A DNA stretch of 64,000 nt, from positions 6,419,001 through 6,483,000 of the forward strand of contig NZ_CP137573.1 of assembly GCF_033343995.1 (NCBI RefSeq), given 5' to 3'. Below are positions 1 through 9,001 of the stretch, in pieces. How positions within the stretch are numbered: position 1 is the first letter of the stretch; every line of letters starts with the position of its first letter. The DNA is from Streptomyces sp. HUAS YS2 (GTDB lineage Bacteria > Actinomycetota > Actinomycetes > Streptomycetales > Streptomycetaceae). The notes under the pieces are model-generated. The model worked only from the letters and a program-made list of their open reading frames with translations. It ran no database searches and was not told the origin of the DNA. Made by a program: the position numbers and the translations under genes.

Positions 1-51
1 CCCGCGCCGGCGTTCTGACAGGAACCCCGCACCGGCCGGCCCCCGCGCCCG

Positions 52-1047
52 CTACAGCCAGCCCCGCCGCTTGAACAGGCGGTGCAGGCCCAGCACCACC
101 CCGGTCATCAGCAGGATCACCGCCGGGTAGGCCCACACCCGGCCCAGCTCGGGCATGTGCTCGAAGTTCATGCCGTAGATCCCCGCCACCATGGTGGGGA
201 CCGCGGCCATGGCCGCCCAGGCGGAGATCTTGCGCATGTCGTCGTTCTGCCGCACGCCCATCTGCGCCAGATGCGCCGACAGCACGTCCGACAGCAGCCG
301 GTCCAGGCCCTCCACCTGCTCGTTGGCCCGGGCCAGATGGTCGCTGACGTCCCGGAAGAACGGCCGCGCCGCCTCGTGCACGAACGGCACCGTGCCGGCC
401 GCGAGCCGCGAGACCGGCGCGGTGAGCGGGCCGCTGGCCCGGCGGAACTCGAGCACCTGCCGCTTGGCCGTGTAGATCCGGGCGGCGGTGCTCTTCGGGT
501 CCCCGCCCGGCCCGTTGCCGCTCGGCGCGAACACCGCCGTCTCCAGCTCCTCCAGGTCGACCTGGAGCTCGCCCGCCACGTCGATGTAGTGGTCCACGAC
601 CGCGTCGCTGATCGCGTACAGCACCGCCGTGGGCCCCTTCTGCAGGACCTCCGGCATCGCCTCGAGATGGCGGCGGACCTGGGCGAGCGGCGAGCTCTCG
701 CCGTGCCGGACCGTCACCACGAACGAGTTGCCGATGAAGATCATCAGCTCGTCGGCGACGACCCGGTCGCTCTCCGGCTCGTACCCCACCGGCTTGAGCA
801 CCATGAACAGCGAGTCGTCGTACACCTCCAGCTTCGGCCGCTGATGCGCCTTCAGCGCGTCCTCGACCGCCAGCGGATGCAGCGCGAACTCGTCCGCCAC
901 GTGGTCGAACTCGGTCTCGGTGGGCTCGTAGAGACCGACCCACACGAAGGCGTCCCCGGACGCCCGGCACTCCGCCAGCGCGTCCGAGAGATCCAGCGGC
1001 CCCGTCGTACGGCGCCCGCCCCGGTAGATGGCACTGTCCACGATCAC
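52..1047 (-). CDS. corA: CorA-family divalent metal ion transporter
   Basis: This is a probable Mg2+/Co2+ channel of the inner membrane that would work as a pentamer. The 331-residue protein has a long soluble alpha/beta and helical N-terminal part, then two C-terminal membrane helices. The family signature Gly-Met-Asn (GIYGMNFEHMPEL) lies at about residue 292 at the end of the first membrane helix, and the protein ends in a basic tail (HRLFKRRGWL) as in CorA. I chose the GTG at 1047; another GTG lies two codons in, and an upstream in-frame start is possible, but no strong ribosome site separates them. It is divergent from the phosphatase gene at 1110 with only about 60 bases between. Membership in the CorA superfamily is clear; the transported ion is inferred from the family. 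Confidence 0.9.
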   Translation of the reverse strand: MIVDSAIYRGGRRTTGPLDLSDALAECRASGDAFVWVGLYEPTETEFDHVADEFALHPLAVEDALKAHQRPKLEVYDDSLFMVLKPVGYEPESDRVVADELMIFIGNSFVVTVRHGESSPLAQVRRHLEAMPEVLQKGPTAVLYAISDAVVDHYIDVAGELQVDLEELETAVFAPSGNGPGGDPKSTAARIYTAKRQVLEFRRASGPLTAPVSRLAAGTVPFVHEAARPFFRDVSDHLARANEQVEGLDRLLSDVLSAHLAQMGVRQNDDMRKISAWAAMAAVPTMVAGIYGMNFEHMPELGRVWAYPAVILLMTGVVLGLHRLFKRRGWL

Positions 1048-1109
1048 GCCGCGTATTCTTCCCCGCCCGTCCGCCCCACGCACCCCCGCCGCCACTTACC
1101 CTTGCCGCC

Positions 1110-1811
1110 ATGGCCACGCTGATCCTCGTCCGGCACGGACGTTCCACCGCCAACACCGCCGGGGTGCTCGCCGGGCGGACGCCCGGGATCGGGCTCGACG
1201 AGCGGGGTGCCGCGCAGGCCGCCGCCCTGCCCGGACGGCTGGCCGGGGTGCCCCTCGCCGCCGCCGTCAGCAGCCCGCTGCAGCGCTGCCGGGAGACCCT
1301 CCGGCCGCTCCTGGACGCCCGGCCCGGACTGCCGCTGCACACCGACGAGCGGATCAGCGAGTGCGACTACGGCGACTGGTCCGGCCGCAAACTCGCCGAA
1401 CTGGCCGACGAACCCCTCATGGCGGTCGTCCAGGCACACGCCTCCGCCGCGGCCTTCCCCGGCGGCGAGTCGATGCGCGGCATGCAGCAGCGGGCCGTCG
1501 ACGCCGTACGGGACTGGAACGCCCGGATCGAGGCCGAGCACGGCGAGGACGCCGTCTACGCGATGTGCTCGCACGGCGACATCATCAAGTCCGTCGTCGC
1601 CGACGCGCTCGGCATGCACCTCGACCTCTTCCAGCGGATCCACGTCGAACCCTGCTCGGTCACGGTGATCCGCTACACCCGGCTGCGCCCCTTCGTCCTG
1701 CGGCTCGGTGACACCGGCGACCTCGCCGGCCTCGCCCCCCGCGACACCGGCGACGACCGCGGCGGGAACACCGGCGCCGCCGAGGTCGGCGGCGGCGCGG
1801 GCGCACCGTGA
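1110..1811 (+). CDS. Histidine phosphatase (MSMEG_4193-type phosphomutase-like)
   Basis: This 233-residue protein belongs to the histidine phosphatase (phosphoglycerate mutase-like) superfamily. The catalytic motif LVRHGRS gives Arg8 and the phospho-accepting His9; Glu84 in the ISECDYGDW segment fits the proton donor; the second histidine is His155 (MCSHGD). The last 30 residues are a Gly/Asp-rich low-complexity tail. The physiological substrate is not known. It is followed at a distance of about 150 bases by a DUF3090 protein and an SCO1664-family protein, and the three sit together next to mshC, as in other actinobacteria. The intervening gap contains a candidate -10 (TAGGGT, 1825-1830), so the next two genes may have their own promoter. 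Confidence 0.88.
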   Translation: MATLILVRHGRSTANTAGVLAGRTPGIGLDERGAAQAAALPGRLAGVPLAAAVSSPLQRCRETLRPLLDARPGLPLHTDERISECDYGDWSGRKLAELADEPLMAVVQAHASAAAFPGGESMRGMQQRAVDAVRDWNARIEAEHGEDAVYAMCSHGDIIKSVVADALGMHLDLFQRIHVEPCSVTVIRYTRLRPFVLRLGDTGDLAGLAPRDTGDDRGGNTGAAEVGGGAGAP

Positions 1812-1958
1812 TCGCTCCGCGCAGTAGGGTGGACGGGCCGGAGGGCTGCCGCCGGGACAACCCGGGGGCCCCGTAGCCCGATTGCCGCCGAGATCCACCG
1901 CCGAGACACACCGTCGGACTGACGAGTTCCGGCGTCGAGACCCAAGGGAGACAGGCAC

Positions 1959-2549
1959 GTGGCCCGTCAGGTGTTCCTCTACGACCCACCGGAGCGCTTC
2001 GTGGCCGGCACGGTCGGGCTGCCTGGCCGCCGCTCGTTCTTCCTGCAGGCCTCCGCCTCGGGCCGGGTCACCAGCGTGGCCCTGGAGAAGACGCAGGTCG
2101 CGGCCCTGGCCGAACGCATCGACGAACTCCTCGACGAGGTCGTGCGGCGCACCGGCGGCAACGCCCCGGTGCCTGCCGTCGCCCCGCCGGACGTCGCCGA
2201 CACCGCCCCGCTGGACAGCCCCGTGGAGGAGGAGTTCCGGGTCGGCACCATGGCCCTGGCCTGGGACGGCGAGGAACAGCGGATGATCGTCGAGGCGCAG
2301 GCCCTCGTCGAACTCGACGTCGAGTCCGAGGAGGACCTCGCCGAGGCCGAGGAACGGCTGCTCCAGGACGAGGAGAACGGACCGCCCATGCTGCGGGTCC
2401 GGCTCACCGGCGCCCAGGCCCGCGCCTTCGCCAAGCGGGCCCTCGACGTGGTCAACGCCGGCCGGCCGCCGTGCCCGCTGTGCAGCCTCCCGCTCGACCC
2501 GGAAGGACACGTATGCCCGCGCCAGAACGGATACCGCCGGGGGGCGTGA
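1959..2549 (+). CDS. DUF3090 family protein
   Basis: The 196-residue protein starts with the family-typical VARQVFLYDPPERFVAGTVG and belongs to the actinobacterial DUF3090 group, which has no known function. The C-terminus carries a Cys cluster, CPLC followed by a Cys 12 residues on (HVCPRQ), which could bind zinc. The GTG start at 1959 has a good upstream AAGGGAG. Its 3' end overlaps the next gene by 37 bases, so the two are probably translationally coupled. Conserved linkage with a phosphatase on one side and a kinase-fold protein on the other suggests one pathway, but the reaction cannot be named from sequence. Confidence 0.85.
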   Translation: MARQVFLYDPPERFVAGTVGLPGRRSFFLQASASGRVTSVALEKTQVAALAERIDELLDEVVRRTGGNAPVPAVAPPDVADTAPLDSPVEEEFRVGTMALAWDGEEQRMIVEAQALVELDVESEEDLAEAEERLLQDEENGPPMLRVRLTGAQARAFAKRALDVVNAGRPPCPLCSLPLDPEGHVCPRQNGYRRGA

Positions 2550-3331
2550 CGGTGCTCGACCTCCTCACCAAGGGCGAGCTGACCGTCGAGGGCCAGGTCC
2601 GCGAGGCGTCCAACGCCGTCCTGTACTGCTCCGTCGCCCACGAGGGCGAGACGGCCGTCTGCGTCTACAAGCCGGTCGCCGGCGAGCGCCCGCTGTGGGA
2701 CTTCCCCGACGGCACCCTGGCGCAGCGCGAGGTCGCCGCGTACGCGGTCTCCGAGGCCACCGGCTGGGGCCTCGTGCCGCCCACGGTGCTGCGCGACGGC
2801 CCGTACGGCGAGGGCATGGTCCAGCTCTGGATCGACGCGGACGAGGGCGCCGAACTGCTCGGCCTCGTCGACCGGGAGGAGCCCGGGGACGGCTGGAAGG
2901 CCGTCGGAACGGCCCAGGTCGCCGAGGACCGCACCGCGCTGCTCGTGCACGCCGACACGCCCGAGCTGCGCCGCCTCGCCGTCCTCGACGCGGTGATCAA
3001 CAACGGCGACCGCAAGGGCGGCCACCTGTTGCCCGCCCCGGACGGCCGGATCTACGGCATCGATCACGGCGTCACCTTCCACGTGGACGACAAGCTCCGC
3101 ACCCTGCTCTGGGGCTGGGCCGGCGAGCCGCTGCCCGTCGAAGCCGCCGGCGTGCTCACCCGCCTCGACGGCGAGCTGGCCCCCGGCGCCCCGCTCGCCA
3201 CCCGCCTGGCGGAGTTGCTCACCCCCGCCGAGATCGACGCGATCCGGGCCCGGGTGGCCCTGCTGCGCACCACCGGACGCCACCCCGAGCCGTCCGGCCA
3301 GTGGCCCGCGATCCCCTGGCCACCGGTCTGA
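2513..3331 (+). CDS. SCO1664 family protein, PI3/4-kinase-like fold
   Basis: The 272-residue protein belongs to the actinobacterial SCO1664 family, which has a kinase-like fold distantly related to phosphatidylinositol 3/4-kinases. Visible kinase-like elements are Lys53 in the CVYKPVAGE strand (the place of the ATP-binding Lys), a catalytic-loop-like segment at 159-168 (DAVINNGDRK) and a DFG-equivalent IDHG at 183-186. The ATG at 2513 is chosen because GGAAGG lies 6 to 12 bases upstream, inside the 3' end of the DUF3090 gene. Substrate is unknown. A kinase-like protein beside a histidine phosphatase and mshC would fit phosphorylation control or a mycothiol-related step, but this is only inference. 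Confidence 0.83.
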   Translation: MPAPERIPPGGVTVLDLLTKGELTVEGQVREASNAVLYCSVAHEGETAVCVYKPVAGERPLWDFPDGTLAQREVAAYAVSEATGWGLVPPTVLRDGPYGEGMVQLWIDADEGAELLGLVDREEPGDGWKAVGTAQVAEDRTALLVHADTPELRRLAVLDAVINNGDRKGGHLLPAPDGRIYGIDHGVTFHVDDKLRTLLWGWAGEPLPVEAAGVLTRLDGELAPGAPLATRLAELLTPAEIDAIRARVALLRTTGRHPEPSGQWPAIPWPPV

Positions 3332-3462
3332 CGAGGACGTACCGCTGCCGGCCCGCCTGCCTTTCCCCTGGCACATCCCGCGCGATCCCGCAAGAACGCC
3401 TGATCGGACAAGATCCAGGATCCGGTTCGTATCCGGAACACCCGTCCGGTTACGCTCGGGGC

Positions 3463-4692
3463 ATGCATGCCTGGCCCGCTTCTGAGGTCCCCGCCCTGCC
3501 CGGCAAGGGCCGCGACCTCCGGATCCACGACACCGCGACCGGCGGACGAGTGACCCTCGCCCCCGGCCCCGTCGCCCGTATCTACGTCTGCGGCATCACG
3601 CCGTACGACGCGACCCACATGGGTCACGCGGCGACCTACAACGCGTTCGACCTCGTTCAGCGCGTGTGGCTCGACACCAAGCGGCAGGTCCACTACGTCC
3701 AGAACGTCACCGACGTCGACGACCCGCTCCTGGAGCGCGCGATCCGCGACAACGTCGACTGGGTCGGCCTCGCCGAGCGCGAGACCGCGCTCTTCCGCGA
3801 GGACATGACCGCGCTGCGGATGCTCCCGCCGCAGCACTACATCGGCGCCGTCGAGGCGATACCGGGGATCGTGCCGCTGGTCGAGCGGCTGCGCGACGCC
3901 GGCGCGGCCTACGAGCTGGACGGCGACATCTACTTCTCCGTCGAGGCCGACCCGCACTTCGGCTCGGTGTCGAACTACGACAGCGAGCTCATGCGGCACC
4001 TCGCCGCGGAGCGCGGCGGCGACCCCGACCGCCCCGGCAAGAAGAACCCGCTCGACCCGATGCTGTGGATGGCCGCCCGTGAGGGCGAGCCGAGCTGGGA
4101 CGGCGGCAGCCTCGGCGCCGGGCGCCCCGGCTGGCACATCGAGTGCGTCGCCATCGCGCTCGACCACCTCGGCATGGGCTTCGACGTGCAGGGCGGCGGC
4201 TCCGACCTGATCTTCCCGCACCACGAGATGGGCGCCTCGCACGCCCAGACGCTCACCGGCGAGTACCCCATGGCCAAGGCGTACGTGCACGCCGGCATGG
4301 TCGCCCTGCACGGCGAGAAGATGTCCAAGTCCAAGGGCAACCTGGTCTTCGTCTCCGCGCTGCGCCGCGCCGGGGTCGACCCGGCGGCGATCCGGCTGTC
4401 CCTGCTCGCGCACCACTACCGGGCCGACTGGGAGTGGACCGACGACGTCCTGGACACGGCCGTGGCCCGCCTCGACCGCTGGCGCGCCGCAGTCTCCCGG
4501 CCCGACGGCCCCTCGGCCGACGCACTCGTCGAGGAGATCCGCGAGGCGCTCGCGGACGACCTGGACGCGCCGGCCGCGCTCGCCGCGATCGACCGTTGGG
4601 CCGCGCTCCAGGAGAGCGAGGGCGGCACGGACGAGTCCGCGCCCGGCCTCGTCTCCCGCGCGGCCGACGCCCTGCTCGGTGTGGCTCTCTAG
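3463..4692 (+). CDS. mshC: Cysteine:1-D-myo-inosityl 2-amino-2-deoxy-alpha-D-glucopyranoside ligase (mycothiol synthesis)
   Basis: MshC joins cysteine to GlcN-inositol with ATP, the third step of mycothiol synthesis in the cytosol. The 409-residue protein is built like a short cysteinyl-tRNA synthetase: HIGH-type motif MGHAATY near residue 50, zinc and substrate Cys in YVCGITPYDATHMGH and WHIECVAIALDHLG, and KMSKS near residue 287 (GEKMSKSKGN). It has the typical MshC length and lacks the anticodon-binding domain of CysS. There is no ribosome site before the ATG; instead a -10-like TACGCT (3451-3456) ends six bases before it, so the transcript is probably leaderless. A strong terminator follows at 4731. 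Confidence 0.96.
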   Translation: MHAWPASEVPALPGKGRDLRIHDTATGGRVTLAPGPVARIYVCGITPYDATHMGHAATYNAFDLVQRVWLDTKRQVHYVQNVTDVDDPLLERAIRDNVDWVGLAERETALFREDMTALRMLPPQHYIGAVEAIPGIVPLVERLRDAGAAYELDGDIYFSVEADPHFGSVSNYDSELMRHLAAERGGDPDRPGKKNPLDPMLWMAAREGEPSWDGGSLGAGRPGWHIECVAIALDHLGMGFDVQGGGSDLIFPHHEMGASHAQTLTGEYPMAKAYVHAGMVALHGEKMSKSKGNLVFVSALRRAGVDPAAIRLSLLAHHYRADWEWTDDVLDTAVARLDRWRAAVSRPDGPSADALVEEIREALADDLDAPAALAAIDRWAALQESEGGTDESAPGLVSRAADALLGVAL

Positions 4693-4730
4693 CGAGCTGA
4701 TTCGCGCAGATCCGCGCAGCCTCTTTCGGT

Positions 4731-4776
4731 AACCGCCCTCGGACTTCTCCCCGAAGTCCGAGGGCGGTTCCGTTTT
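4731..4776 (+). terminator. Rho-independent terminator after mshC
   Basis: A perfect 17-bp stem (4731-4747 paired with 4753-4769) with a 5-base loop is followed by CCGTTTT. It separates mshC from the secreted glycosidase gene. Confidence 0.92.
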
Positions 4777-4817
4777 GCCCTCTAGTCCTGTGCTTGCAGC
4801 TGCGCTAAAAACGCTCC

Positions 4818-7800
4818 ATGCAATCATCAATGCGCATGAGAGCTGCACTCGGTGGGGCGGTGCTCAGCCTCCTCGCGGTGTTCGCGGGACCGGGAACCGC
4901 CCAGTCCGCCGAGCCCGCCGACAGTACCGTCGGCGACGTCACCGGCTTCACCGCCGACGGCCCGGTCTACCGGCTCACCGCGGGCGCCGCCGAGGCCCGG
5001 GTCAGCTTCGTCACCGACGAGACCTTCCGCATCGAACTCGCCCCCGACGGCAAGTACACCGACCCCACCGGGCAGGACATCGTCCTGCCGCAGGGCGCGC
5101 CGCCCACCACCCGCTGGACGGACCGCGGCGACCGGTACGAGCTCAGCACCGACCGGGTCACCCTGCGCGCCTACAAGTCGCCGCTGCGCTTCGCCGCGTA
5201 CCGCGCCGACGGCACCGCGCTCTGGTCCGAGACCAAGGGCCTGACCTGGAACCAGGACCGCACCGTCCAGACCCTGGCCCGCGGCGCGACCGAGCAGTTC
5301 TACGGCGCCGGCATGCAGAACGGCCGCGGCAACACCTCGCACCGCGGCAAGACCGTGGAAGTGGGCGTCGACTACAACTGGAACGACGGCGGCCACCCCA
5401 ACTCCGTCCCGTTCTACCTCTCCTCCGCCGGATACGGCGTCTTCCGCAACACCTACGCCCCCAACACCTACGCCTTCGGCGAGCCCGTCACGACCTCCGC
5501 GCGCGAACGCCGCTTCGACGCCTACTACTTCGCCGGCGAGGGCGCCGACGCGGTCAAGGACGTCATCGGCCAGTACACGAACCTCACCGGCAAGCCCTTC
5601 ATGCCGCCCGTGTACGGCCTCGAGATCGGCGACGCCGACTGCTACCTGCACAACGCCAACCGGGGCGAGCGGCGCACCCTCGACGCCCTGAAGGTCGCCG
5701 ACGGCTACGTGCAGAACGACATGCCCAACGGCTGGATGCTCGTCAACGACGGCTACGGCTGCGGCTACGAGAACCTCGGCGAGGCAGCCACGGGCCTGCA
5801 GCAGCGCGGCATGCAGCTCGGACTGTGGACCGAGGACGGCCTCGACAAGCTCGCCGACCAGGTCAAGGCCGGCCAGCGGGTCGCCAAGCTCGACGTCGCC
5901 TGGGTCGGCGCGGGCTACAAGTTCGCCCTCGACGGCTGCAAGGCCGCCCACGCGGGCATCGAGGCGAACAGCGACGCCCGCGGCTTCACCTGGGCCCCGG
6001 AGAGCTGGTCCGGCGCCCAGCGCTGCGGCGTCCAGTGGTCCGGGGACCAGTCCGGCACCTGGGAGTACATCCGCTGGCAGATTCCCACCTACGCGGGCGC
6101 GTCCATGTCCGGACTCGCGTACACCACCGGCGACGTCGACGGCATCTTCGGAGGCAGCGCCAAGACGTACACCCGTGACCTGCAGTGGAAGACCTTCCTG
6201 CCGGTCACGATGACCATGGACGGCTGGGCCGCCAACGACAAGCAGCCCTTCCGCTACGGCGAGCCGTACACCACGATCAACCGCAGCTACCTCAAGCTCC
6301 ACGAGTCCCTGCTGCCGTACATCTACAGCCACGCCCACGAGGCGACGAAGACCGGTGTCGGTCTCGCCCGGCCGCTCGTCCTCGAGTACCCCGACGACCC
6401 GAAGGCCGCGACCGACACCGCCAAGTACGAGTTCCTCAGCGGCGAGGACTTCCTCGTCGCACCGGTCTACAAGGACGACGTCCGGCGCGACGGGATCTAC
6501 CTCCCCAAGGGCACCTGGATCGACTACTGGAGCGGCCGCGTCCACGAGGGCCCGCAGACCCTCGACGGCTACAGCGCCCCGCTCGACACCCTGCCGCTGT
6601 TCGTCCGCGCCGGGGCGACCGTGCCCATGTGGCCCGGCGGCATCCGCTCGTACACCGACCGCACCCCCGGCTCCCAGCTCGCCTGGGACGTCTACCCGCA
6701 GGGGAATTCGTCGTTCACGCTCTACGAGGACGACGGCGTCACCCGCGCCCACAAGGCCGGCCGGTACGCCACCCAGCGCGCCGACGTCACCGCGCCCGCC
6801 CGGGGCGCCGGCGACGTGACCGTACGGATCGGCGCGAGCCAGGGCGCCTACACCGGCAAGGCGGCCTCCCGGCCCTACGCCTTCACCGTGCACACCGGCG
6901 ACGCGCCGACCAAGGTCGCGCTGGAGGGCACCGCCCTGCCCCGCCACACGAGCCGCGCCGCGTTCGAGGCGGCCACGCAGGGCTGGTGGTACGACGCCGC
7001 CGACCGAGGGGGAGTGGTCCGGGTCAAGACGGCCGCGCTCCGCACCGACCGGCCCTTCGAGCTGACGCTCACCGACACCGCAGCCGTCGGCGGGGCCGTG
7101 CCCGGCGCCGCCGCCACCGTGTCCGCGCCGGCCGGCCAGGAGCTGGGCGCCGGCGTGCCCGGCACCGTCTCCGTCGACGTCACCGCGGGCGACCGGGACG
7201 CCACCGGCGTCGCGGTCGGCCTGACCGCCCCCGAGGGCTGGAAGGTCACCCCGGCCGCCCGGATCGACCGGCTCCCGGCCGGCACGACCCGGCGCGTCCA
7301 GGTGACGGTGACCCCGCCGCCGGGCGCACGACCCGGCGAGTCCACGCTCACCGCGAGCGCCGGCTACCGCGCCGCCTCGCTGGACCGGGTCGCGATCCAG
7401 CGGTTCGCCGTCGGGGTGATGCCGGAACCGCCCACGGCGGACGCCTGGGCGAGCGACCTGGTGTGGCTGAGATCCACGAACGGCTGGGGCCCGCCCGAAC
7501 GCGACCGCTCCAACGGCGAGTCCGCCGCGGGCGACGGACGGACCCTCACCCTGGCCGGGAAGACCTACGACAAGGGCATCGGCGCGCACGCCGACTCCGA
7601 CATCGAGGTCTACCTCGGCGGCCGGTGCACCCGGCTGACCGCCGACGTCGGCATCGACGACGAGATCAACGGGTACGGCGAGGTCGCGTTTTCGGTCGAG
7701 GCGGACGGCAAGGTGCTCTGGACCTCGCCGAAGGTCACCGGGGCCTCCGCGACCGTCCCGGTGGATGTCGACCTCACCGGCGCCCGGCACGTCCACCTGA

Positions 7801-7874
7801 GGATCACCGACACCAACGGATCCAAGAGCGGCGACCACGGCGACTGGGCCGCGGCGCGGTTCGCCTGCGGCTGA
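4818..7874 (+). CDS. Secreted GH31 family glycoside hydrolase with NEW3 and NPCBM modules
   Basis: This exported enzyme of 1018 residues has a Sec signal peptide with likely cleavage after Ala31 (GTAQSA|EP). The central part (about 60-660) is a GH31 alpha-glycosidase: the probable nucleophile is Asp359 in AKLDVAWVG and the acid/base candidate is Asp410 in WSGDQSG. A C-terminal beta-sandwich region follows, then an alpha-galactosidase-associated NEW3-type domain (about 750-860) and an NPCBM/NEW2 carbohydrate-binding module (about 875-1018, with KTYDKGIGAHADSDIEVYL). GH31 enzymes act on alpha-glucosides, alpha-xylosides, alpha-galactosides or as glucosyltransferases; the exact sugar is not readable here. 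Two other in-frame ATGs follow at 4830 and 4836 and none has a clear ribosome site. No transporter or sugar regulator is adjacent. Confidence 0.88.
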   Translation: MQSSMRMRAALGGAVLSLLAVFAGPGTAQSAEPADSTVGDVTGFTADGPVYRLTAGAAEARVSFVTDETFRIELAPDGKYTDPTGQDIVLPQGAPPTTRWTDRGDRYELSTDRVTLRAYKSPLRFAAYRADGTALWSETKGLTWNQDRTVQTLARGATEQFYGAGMQNGRGNTSHRGKTVEVGVDYNWNDGGHPNSVPFYLSSAGYGVFRNTYAPNTYAFGEPVTTSARERRFDAYYFAGEGADAVKDVIGQYTNLTGKPFMPPVYGLEIGDADCYLHNANRGERRTLDALKVADGYVQNDMPNGWMLVNDGYGCGYENLGEAATGLQQRGMQLGLWTEDGLDKLADQVKAGQRVAKLDVAWVGAGYKFALDGCKAAHAGIEANSDARGFTWAPESWSGAQRCGVQWSGDQSGTWEYIRWQIPTYAGASMSGLAYTTGDVDGIFGGSAKTYTRDLQWKTFLPVTMTMDGWAANDKQPFRYGEPYTTINRSYLKLHESLLPYIYSHAHEATKTGVGLARPLVLEYPDDPKAATDTAKYEFLSGEDFLVAPVYKDDVRRDGIYLPKGTWIDYWSGRVHEGPQTLDGYSAPLDTLPLFVRAGATVPMWPGGIRSYTDRTPGSQLAWDVYPQGNSSFTLYEDDGVTRAHKAGRYATQRADVTAPARGAGDVTVRIGASQGAYTGKAASRPYAFTVHTGDAPTKVALEGTALPRHTSRAAFEAATQGWWYDAADRGGVVRVKTAALRTDRPFELTLTDTAAVGGAVPGAAATVSAPAGQELGAGVPGTVSVDVTAGDRDATGVAVGLTAPEGWKVTPAARIDRLPAGTTRRVQVTVTPPPGARPGESTLTASAGYRAASLDRVAIQRFAVGVMPEPPTADAWASDLVWLRSTNGWGPPERDRSNGESAAGDGRTLTLAGKTYDKGIGAHADSDIEVYLGGRCTRLTADVGIDDEINGYGEVAFSVEADGKVLWTSPKVTGASATVPVDVDLTGARHVHLRITDTNGSKSGDHGDWAAARFACG

Positions 7875-7976
7875 CATGAGCCCGAGACGGGCGAGATTCG
7901 GCCAACCGCCATGGGGGAAGCGGGCGTTGTGATGAGCTGTGAGCGTCAATGGATCACTTGTACGAAAGGGCGCTCA

Positions 7977-8960
7977 GTGCAGCATCACCTCGCACGCAGA
8001 GGATTCCTGGGAGCCGCCGCCGCCCTCGGCGCGGCGGCTCTCACCGGCCCGCTCACCTCGGGCCCGGCCCACGCGGCAGGCGCGGGCGGGCCGTGGCCCA
8101 CCGCGTTCCCGCTGCCCCGCGGCTTCCAGCCGGAGGGGGTGGCCATCGGGCACAGCCCGTACGCGTACTTCGGCTCGCTCGGCGACGGATCCGTCTACCG
8201 GGTCGCGCTGGCCACCGGCGAGGGCCGGATCGTCCACCAGGGGCTCGGCGCGGAGAAGAGCACCGTCGGCCTCAAGATCGACCGGGCGGAGCGCCGGCTC
8301 TTCCTCGCCGGCGGCTGGAGCCGGGAGATCCGGGTCGTCGACGCGCGCTCCGGCGCGCTGCTGCGCCACTTCACCGGGCTCGGCGCCGACACCACCATGG
8401 TCAACGACGTCGTGCTCACCCCGGGCGCGGCCTGGTTCACCGACTCCTTCCAGCCGCAGCTCTACCGGCTGGCCCTCGACCGGACCGGCGAGCCCGGCCA
8501 CGAGGTGACCACCGTCCCGCTCGGCGGCGACTGGGTCCAGGGGGCCGACTTCACCGCCAACGGCATCGAGCGGACCCCCGACGGGCGGGCGCTGCTGGTG
8601 GTCAACTGCGTCAAGGACGGCGGCTCGTTGATGCGGGTCGACGCGCGCACCGGCACCGCCCGCACGGTCGACCTCGGCGACCTGCGGATCCCGGCCGGCG
8701 ACGGACTGCTGCTGCTCGGCCGCGACCTGTACATCGTGCAGCAGCAGAAGAACCAGATCGACGTGGTCCGGCTCGACGCGGCCGGCACGCGCGGCACCGC
8801 GATCGCGCGGATCACCGACCCGGACCGGTTCCGGGTGCCGACCACGGCGGCGGTCTGGGGCGACCGGATCTACCTGCCCAACGCCCGCTTCGGCCTGGAC
8901 GAGGACCCGACGGCGGTGGACTACGACGCGGTGTCGGTGCCGCGCGTGCAGGCGCCGTAA
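7977..8960 (+). CDS. Tat-exported SMP-30/gluconolaconase-like beta-propeller protein
   Basis: The 327-residue protein has a twin-arginine signal (LARRGFLGAAAALGAAAL, cleavage near AHA|AG). The rest is repeated beta-blade sequence of the SMP-30/NHL-like type (for example LPRGFQPEGVAIG near the start and WGDRIYLPNARF near the end), and it is a likely six-bladed propeller. Such proteins include lactonases and binding proteins; no catalytic assignment is safe. The GTG at 7977 is preferred because GAAAGGG lies just upstream and the Tat motif then falls at residues 6-9. An earlier ATG at 7911 would put 22 extra residues before the signal. It is convergent with the PAC2 gene, with a terminator hairpin between them. 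Confidence 0.75.
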   Translation: MQHHLARRGFLGAAAALGAAALTGPLTSGPAHAAGAGGPWPTAFPLPRGFQPEGVAIGHSPYAYFGSLGDGSVYRVALATGEGRIVHQGLGAEKSTVGLKIDRAERRLFLAGGWSREIRVVDARSGALLRHFTGLGADTTMVNDVVLTPGAAWFTDSFQPQLYRLALDRTGEPGHEVTTVPLGGDWVQGADFTANGIERTPDGRALLVVNCVKDGGSLMRVDARTGTARTVDLGDLRIPAGDGLLLLGRDLYIVQQQKNQIDVVRLDAAGTRGTAIARITDPDRFRVPTTAAVWGDRIYLPNARFGLDEDPTAVDYDAVSVPRVQAP

Positions 8961-8967
8961 CGGCGAA

Positions 8968-8994
8968 GGGAGGGGCGGCCGCGCCGCCCCTCCC
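8968..8994. terminator. Bidirectional hairpin between convergent genes
   Basis: A perfect 12-bp GC stem (8968-8979 with 8983-8994) and a 3-base loop lie between the propeller gene and the PAC2 gene. It has no T-tract, as is common for Streptomyces terminators. Confidence 0.7.
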
Positions 8995-9001
8995 GTACCG
9001 C

